DNA from: Desulfoplanes sp.
GTDB lineage: Bacteria > Desulfobacterota > Desulfovibrionia > Desulfovibrionales > Desulfomicrobiaceae
Reading direction: 5' to 3'
Length of the DNA: 8,733 nt
Assembly (NCBI GenBank): GCA_028708105.1
Contig: JAQVZR010000051.1
Location: 1 to 8,733 of the forward strand
The position numbers were made by a program, and so were the translations under genes. This document shows positions 5,479-8,733 of this stretch, piece by piece. A model generated the notes under the pieces. It searched no databases. It was not told the DNA's origin and saw only the letters and a list, made by a program, of their open reading frames with translations. The stretch's first letter is position 1. Each line of letters opens with the position of its first letter.

Positions 5479-6117
5479 ATGTTCCGAAAGATCATCTTGG
5501 GTTTTGTCTGCGTGTGTGTGTGTCCTTTTTTTGCATCCGCAAGTGAGTTAACGGCCAAAATCCAGCAGCAGTATACCTCCTTACAGTCCTTTCAAGCGCA
5601 TTTTGTTCAGAAACTGACGAATGCTGCAACCCATGAGGTGGAAGTTCGTTCCGGGATGATTGCCTTTGCAAAACCCCGGAATATCCGCTGGGAAACCGTC
5701 TCTCCGGAAAAGGAATTGCTGCTTGTGGGCAGTGATGTCGTGTGGGACTATTTTCCTGGGGAAGAAGTGGCTTATAAGTATGCGGTCGAGCAGGTTCTGC
5801 AGTCCAAGACGATGTTGCGGTTTATTTCCGGCGAGGCAAATCTGGAAGAGGATTTTGTGATCGAGGATCAGGGGGAAGACGGCGGACAGCACAAGGTGAA
5901 GCTTATTCCCAAAGAGCCTGAATCCAATCTGGTGCTGGCCTATCTTTGGGTACACCCGGATTCGCATATGCTGGGTAAAATTCTGATCGTGGATTTTTTC
6001 GGGAATGGCAATGAATTGGAACTCAGCGATATGATTCTCAATGGGTCTATAGCCCCTGCGACATTTATTTTTTCGCCGCCTCAGGGTGTTGATGTTCAGG
6101 ATTCTTCAACCCCGTAA
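5479..6117 (+). CDS. lolA: Outer-membrane lipoprotein carrier protein LolA
   Basis: LolA carries lipoproteins across the periplasm from the LolCDE exporter to the outer membrane. The 212-residue protein starts with a signal peptide: basic MFRK, hydrophobic IILGFVCVCVCPFF, then ASAS with likely cleavage near residues 21-23. The mature part opens with the family-typical LTAKIQQQYTSLQSFQAHFVQK, followed by GMIAFAKPRNIRWE, ELLLVGSDVVWDYFP and a C-terminal FSPPQGVDV stretch, fitting the LolA beta-barrel fold. ATG 5479 was chosen over GTG 5473 because GAGCAGGG (5462-5469) is properly spaced from it. The gap of about 167 bases after fdhE holds no recognisable gene or strong promoter. A rho-independent terminator follows directly. 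The alternating cysteines in the signal peptide are odd. Confidence 0.88.
   Translation: MFRKIILGFVCVCVCPFFASASELTAKIQQQYTSLQSFQAHFVQKLTNAATHEVEVRSGMIAFAKPRNIRWETVSPEKELLLVGSDVVWDYFPGEEVAYKYAVEQVLQSKTMLRFISGEANLEEDFVIEDQGEDGGQHKVKLIPKEPESNLVLAYLWVHPDSHMLGKILIVDFFGNGNELELSDMILNGSIAPATFIFSPPQGVDVQDSSTP
5512..5523 (+). repeat. (GT)6 repeat followed by T7 in the lolA signal sequence
   Basis: Six GT units (5512-5523), then CC and seven T (5526-5532), lie within the lolA signal-peptide codons and encode the VCVC and PFF parts. Dinucleotide and homopolymer tracts are prone to slippage. With six and seven units the tracts are short, and a coding explanation is sufficient. Confidence 0.6.
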
Positions 6118-6151
6118 TGTACAAACGGGATGGAGCTGCAGCTGTTTTCAA

Positions 6152-6191
6152 GGGAGATCGCACCCGTTTGGAGGTGCAATCTCCCTTTTTT
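6152..6191 (+). terminator. Rho-independent terminator of lolA
   Basis: GGGAGAT (6152-6158) pairs with ATCTCCC (6179-6185), and after a C/A mismatch GCACC (6160-6164) pairs with GGTGC (6173-6177) around an eight-base loop. Six T (6186-6191) follow. It starts 34 bases after the lolA stop. Its T-run overlaps the stop codon of the convergent pseudouridine synthase gene. In the opposite direction there is no good T-run, so it mainly serves lolA. Confidence 0.85.
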
Positions 6192-6990
6192 AGTGGATAC
6201 TTTTTTTGAGATCAGTGATCTCTTGAGATGTCAGTTCTCGGAATGTCCCGGGGGCAAGAGTGCCTAGAGTGATAGTGCCCTGCCGGATGCGTTTGAGTTT
6301 AAGCACTTTGAGTCCAAAATCCCGGCACATGCGTCGGATCTGCCTGTTGACACCCTGGCGCAGGATCATCCGCAATGTAGTGGTTTTTCCCATTCTGGAA
6401 ATGATATTCACGTTGACAGACCTGAGGTGATCACCCTCGGCCAGAACCATCCCGCTGCTCATCGTTTTTACGGTGTCAGCGGTGACTGTTCCACTGACAT
6501 GGACTTCGTACTCTTTGGGATGATTGAAACTGGGATGCGTCATCTTTTGGGTCAGGTTGCCGTCGGTAGTCATAAGAAGCAGTCCCTCGGAACAATAGTC
6601 CAGTCTTCCAATGGGAAAAATCCGACGTTTTTTGATGGCTTCGGGGAACAGGTCCAGAACCGTTTTGCGGCCTTGGGGGTCGCTCAGGGTGGTTACTGTG
6701 CGTACTGGTTTGTTGAGCAAAAGGTACAGGTGCTGCTGCTCTGTGCCGCCCGGGGCAATTTTTTTCCCGTCAACTTCAATAACGTCGTGCAGAGGATCAA
6801 CCTTCATGCCCGGGGATGAGACCGGAAGATTGTTGACCCGGACTTTACCCTTGGCAATGAACTCGTCAGCACGCCGGCGGGAGCAAATACCCGCCTGGGC
6901 AATGGCCTTGTTAATCCGTAGCAGGGAGGATGCTGTTTCTTCTTTGCTTTGCGGGGCTGAGCCCCTGGGAGGAGTGTTGTTAATAGTCAC
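6190..6990 (-). CDS. rluB: Pseudouridine synthase, RsuA/RluB family
   Basis: This enzyme isomerises a specific uridine in ribosomal RNA to pseudouridine. The 266-residue protein has an S4 RNA-binding domain (about 24-80: LLRINKAIAQAGICSRRRAD) and a catalytic domain with YLLLNKPVRTVTTLSDPQGR, the catalytic motif GRLDYCSEGLLLMTTDG (Asp131), the KEYEV strand, and the QGVNRQIRRMC motif of this family. The DPxGR sequence favours RluB (23S rRNA) over RsuA, but RluE/RluF-type targets cannot be excluded. The start is GTG 6990-6988, with AAGAG (6999-7003) eight bases upstream. The nearby ATG at 6998 is in another frame and would stop after three codons. The first 20 residues are a low-complexity extension. 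The gene begins 20 bases after the hybrid kinase stop on the same strand, so the two may be co-transcribed, though no functional link is evident. Confidence 0.88.
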   Translation of the reverse strand: MTINNTPPRGSAPQSKEETASSLLRINKAIAQAGICSRRRADEFIAKGKVRVNNLPVSSPGMKVDPLHDVIEVDGKKIAPGGTEQQHLYLLLNKPVRTVTTLSDPQGRKTVLDLFPEAIKKRRIFPIGRLDYCSEGLLLMTTDGNLTQKMTHPSFNHPKEYEVHVSGTVTADTVKTMSSGMVLAEGDHLRSVNVNIISRMGKTTTLRMILRQGVNRQIRRMCRDFGLKVLKLKRIRQGTITLGTLAPGTFRELTSQEITDLKKSIH

Positions 6991-7010
6991 AATATCATCT
7001 CTTGGTTGCT

Positions 7011-8733
7011 CTATGTTGTTTGGGGTTGAACACGTGGGGTGTCTTCATCATGGGGGCGATGACGAGATTTTCGGCCTAAAACCTGTGAGATTTTTTTGCT
7101 GATTTCTTCAAGGGTGTAGGGTTTAGTCAATATATCAATAAATCCGTAGGACTCATAATTGGCCATGACCGGATCTTGAGAATAACCGCTGGAGACAATA
7201 ACCTTGGCATCCTGATCAATTTCCAGAATTTTACCCACGGCCTCTTTACCGCCCATGCCTCCCGGGATGGTCAGATCCATGATGATCAGGTCGATGGGGG
7301 TCTGTGGACTGGCGTATTGTTGGTATTTGGCAATGGTTTCAGCACCGTCGCTGGCCGTCAGAACCGTGTAACCCAAAAATTCGAGGGTTTCTTCCATCAC
7401 TTCCCGGATGGATTCATCATCGTCCATGAGCAGGATGGTCCCCTGGCCGGCAATGGCTTGGTGTAAGGGAACAGGTGGAGAAGGCTTTTCCTGTTGGGGA
7501 CTGGCTGGTAGATAGATGGAAAAGACCGTGCCCTTGTTTATTTCTGATGTTACGGCAATATGCCCATGGTGGTTTTTAATAATTGAGTAGGTGGTTGCCA
7601 GACCGAGACCGCTTCCGGCTTTTTTGGTGGTAAAATAGGGATCAAATATTTTTTTGAGATTGGTCTTTGAGATTCCTTCTCCCTGATCCTTTATGGTAAT
7701 TTCAATATATTCCCCTGGCTGGACAGGAATATGTGATGTTTTATCGATACGTATGTTTTTGCACGTAACATCGAGTCGTCCTCCTCTGGGCATGGCCTGG
7801 TCGGCGTTGATGGTCAGATTCTCAATGACCTGGGCGATCTGCCCGGGGTCAATTTCAGCGTTCCAGATATCCCGACTGATATCAATAGATGTTTTAACAT
7901 TGGACCCACGCAGGACAAAGGTGATTGAATCCTTGATAAGATCGCGGATACCGGTAAGTTCAATGATGGGTGCTCCGCCCTTAGAAAAGGTAAGCAGCTG
8001 CTGGGTTAATTGCTGAGCCCGTTGCCCGGCTTTGCGGGCTTTTTGGAGATGTGTATGGGTTTTTTTATCCAGAAGGGGATTGTTCATGGCCAGAATGATA
8101 TAATTGAGAATCGCCGTGAGAATATTATTAAAGTCGTGGGCAATGCCGCCGGCCAGCAGGCCGATAGATTCCAGCTTTTCGGATTTGAGCTGTTCCTGTT
8201 CCTGACGTTTGAATTCCGTGATATCCCGCATGATCAGGACCTGGCCCATAGTTTCGCTTTGTTTATCGAACAGAGGGAGGACGCGCAGGGCAATATCCCG
8301 TAGAGTTTTTCCTTTTGTCTGAAATAGGGCATCCTGTTCTTTTTCAAGAAGTTGTAGGGTACGCTGATCCTGTTCCTTACGGTTGAGAACCAGCGGGGTG
8401 GTATTTATGGAAATATGGAAGGTCTCGCAAAATTTTTTGCCTGTTACTTCACAAGATCTCCAGCCTCCGAGATTCTCCATGGCCTGGTTGAGAAAGAGAA
8501 CTATTCCTTTGTTGTTCAGGGTGATAACGCCGTCATTAATGCTGCGGAGGGTGGTTGAGAAGAGTTCTTTTTCGCCTTCCAGAGCATCTTCGGCAGCCTT
8601 TCTGATAAGAATTTCTTTTTTCAGAAGTTCGTTGGCTGTTTCTAATTTTTGGGTTCTACGGAGAATATTTTTTTCCAGTTCGTCATTCAGGGCCTCAAGT
8701 TTTTTTTGGGCCTCTTTGCTGCGTGTAGTAGAT
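7011..8733 (-). CDS. Hybrid sensor histidine kinase (PAS-HisKA-HATPase-REC), 5' partial
   Basis: The frame ends at TAG 7013-7011 and stays open to the right edge, giving at least 573 codons; ATG 8480 is internal, since upstream codons encode coherent domains. Visible residues about 1-55 form a charged coiled coil (LEALNDELEKNILRR). A PAS domain follows (from about 58, FSTTLRSINDGVITLNNKG, to about 175). HisKA carries phospho-acceptor His199 in AGGIAHDFNN, the HPK4-type H-box. The ATPase domain has N-box ENLTINADQAM (304-314), DQGEGI (349-354) and GSGLGLATTY (373-382). After a proline-rich linker, the receiver domain has the acidic DDD, phospho-Asp486 in IIMDLTIP, and the TKP lysine near 537. 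It would autophosphorylate and relay to its own receiver. No Hpt domain or DNA-binding output is visible, so the partner lies elsewhere. Any sensory or membrane domain lies outside the window. Confidence 0.93.
   Translation of the reverse strand, partial: STTRSKEAQKKLEALNDELEKNILRRTQKLETANELLKKEILIRKAAEDALEGEKELFSTTLRSINDGVITLNNKGIVLFLNQAMENLGGWRSCEVTGKKFCETFHISINTTPLVLNRKEQDQRTLQLLEKEQDALFQTKGKTLRDIALRVLPLFDKQSETMGQVLIMRDITEFKRQEQEQLKSEKLESIGLLAGGIAHDFNNILTAILNYIILAMNNPLLDKKTHTHLQKARKAGQRAQQLTQQLLTFSKGGAPIIELTGIRDLIKDSITFVLRGSNVKTSIDISRDIWNAEIDPGQIAQVIENLTINADQAMPRGGRLDVTCKNIRIDKTSHIPVQPGEYIEITIKDQGEGISKTNLKKIFDPYFTTKKAGSGLGLATTYSIIKNHHGHIAVTSEINKGTVFSIYLPASPQQEKPSPPVPLHQAIAGQGTILLMDDDESIREVMEETLEFLGYTVLTASDGAETIAKYQQYASPQTPIDLIIMDLTIPGGMGGKEAVGKILEIDQDAKVIVSSGYSQDPVMANYESYGFIDILTKPYTLEEISKKISQVLGRKSRHRPHDEDTPRVQPQTT

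Overview
The window looks like chromosomal DNA from an anaerobic, selenium-using bacterium, most likely a Desulfovibrionales-type sulfate reducer (Desulfobacterota). This is an inference from gene content: a SelD with an in-frame UGA at its catalytic position, a YedF-type selenium-associated protein next to it, MoaA and FdhE together, a Gram-negative LolA, and an HDFNN-type hybrid histidine kinase. No phage, IS element, CRISPR array, tRNA or rRNA was seen.

Layout, left to right. (1) 1-700: a MarR-family repressor gene on the minus strand, followed on the same strand by the start of a gene that runs off the left edge. Each has its own sigma70-like promoter with an 18-bp spacer, and each spacer holds a copy of the same 13-bp motif, which suggests the MarR protein controls both. 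(2) 701-1000: an intergenic stretch with a TATAAT box and a perfect 8-bp dyad, leading to yedF. (3) 1001-2781: yedF and selD on the plus strand. selD really starts at 1732, reads through TGA 1774-1776 as selenocysteine (Sec15), and is 349 residues long; a hairpin 11 bases after the UGA fits a bacterial SECIS. (4) 2790-2847: a very long bidirectional hairpin terminator shared with a convergent cold-shock protein gene (2869-3078, minus). (5) 3360-5311: moaA and fdhE, close together on the plus strand. (6) 5479-6191: lolA with its own terminator. (7) 6190-8733: on the minus strand, a hybrid histidine kinase (cut by the right edge) followed by an S4-domain pseudouridine synthase.

Functional theme. 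SelD makes selenophosphate for selenocysteine synthesis, MoaA makes the first intermediate of molybdopterin, and FdhE is an accessory protein for formate dehydrogenase. Bacterial formate dehydrogenases of this kind commonly need both selenocysteine and a Mo/W-bis-pterin cofactor, so 1001-5311 reads as a maturation cluster for such enzymes. No structural fdh gene and no fdhD, selA, selB or selC lies in the window. The main annotation trap is selD: a standard caller would start it at 1825 and lose the catalytic N-terminus.
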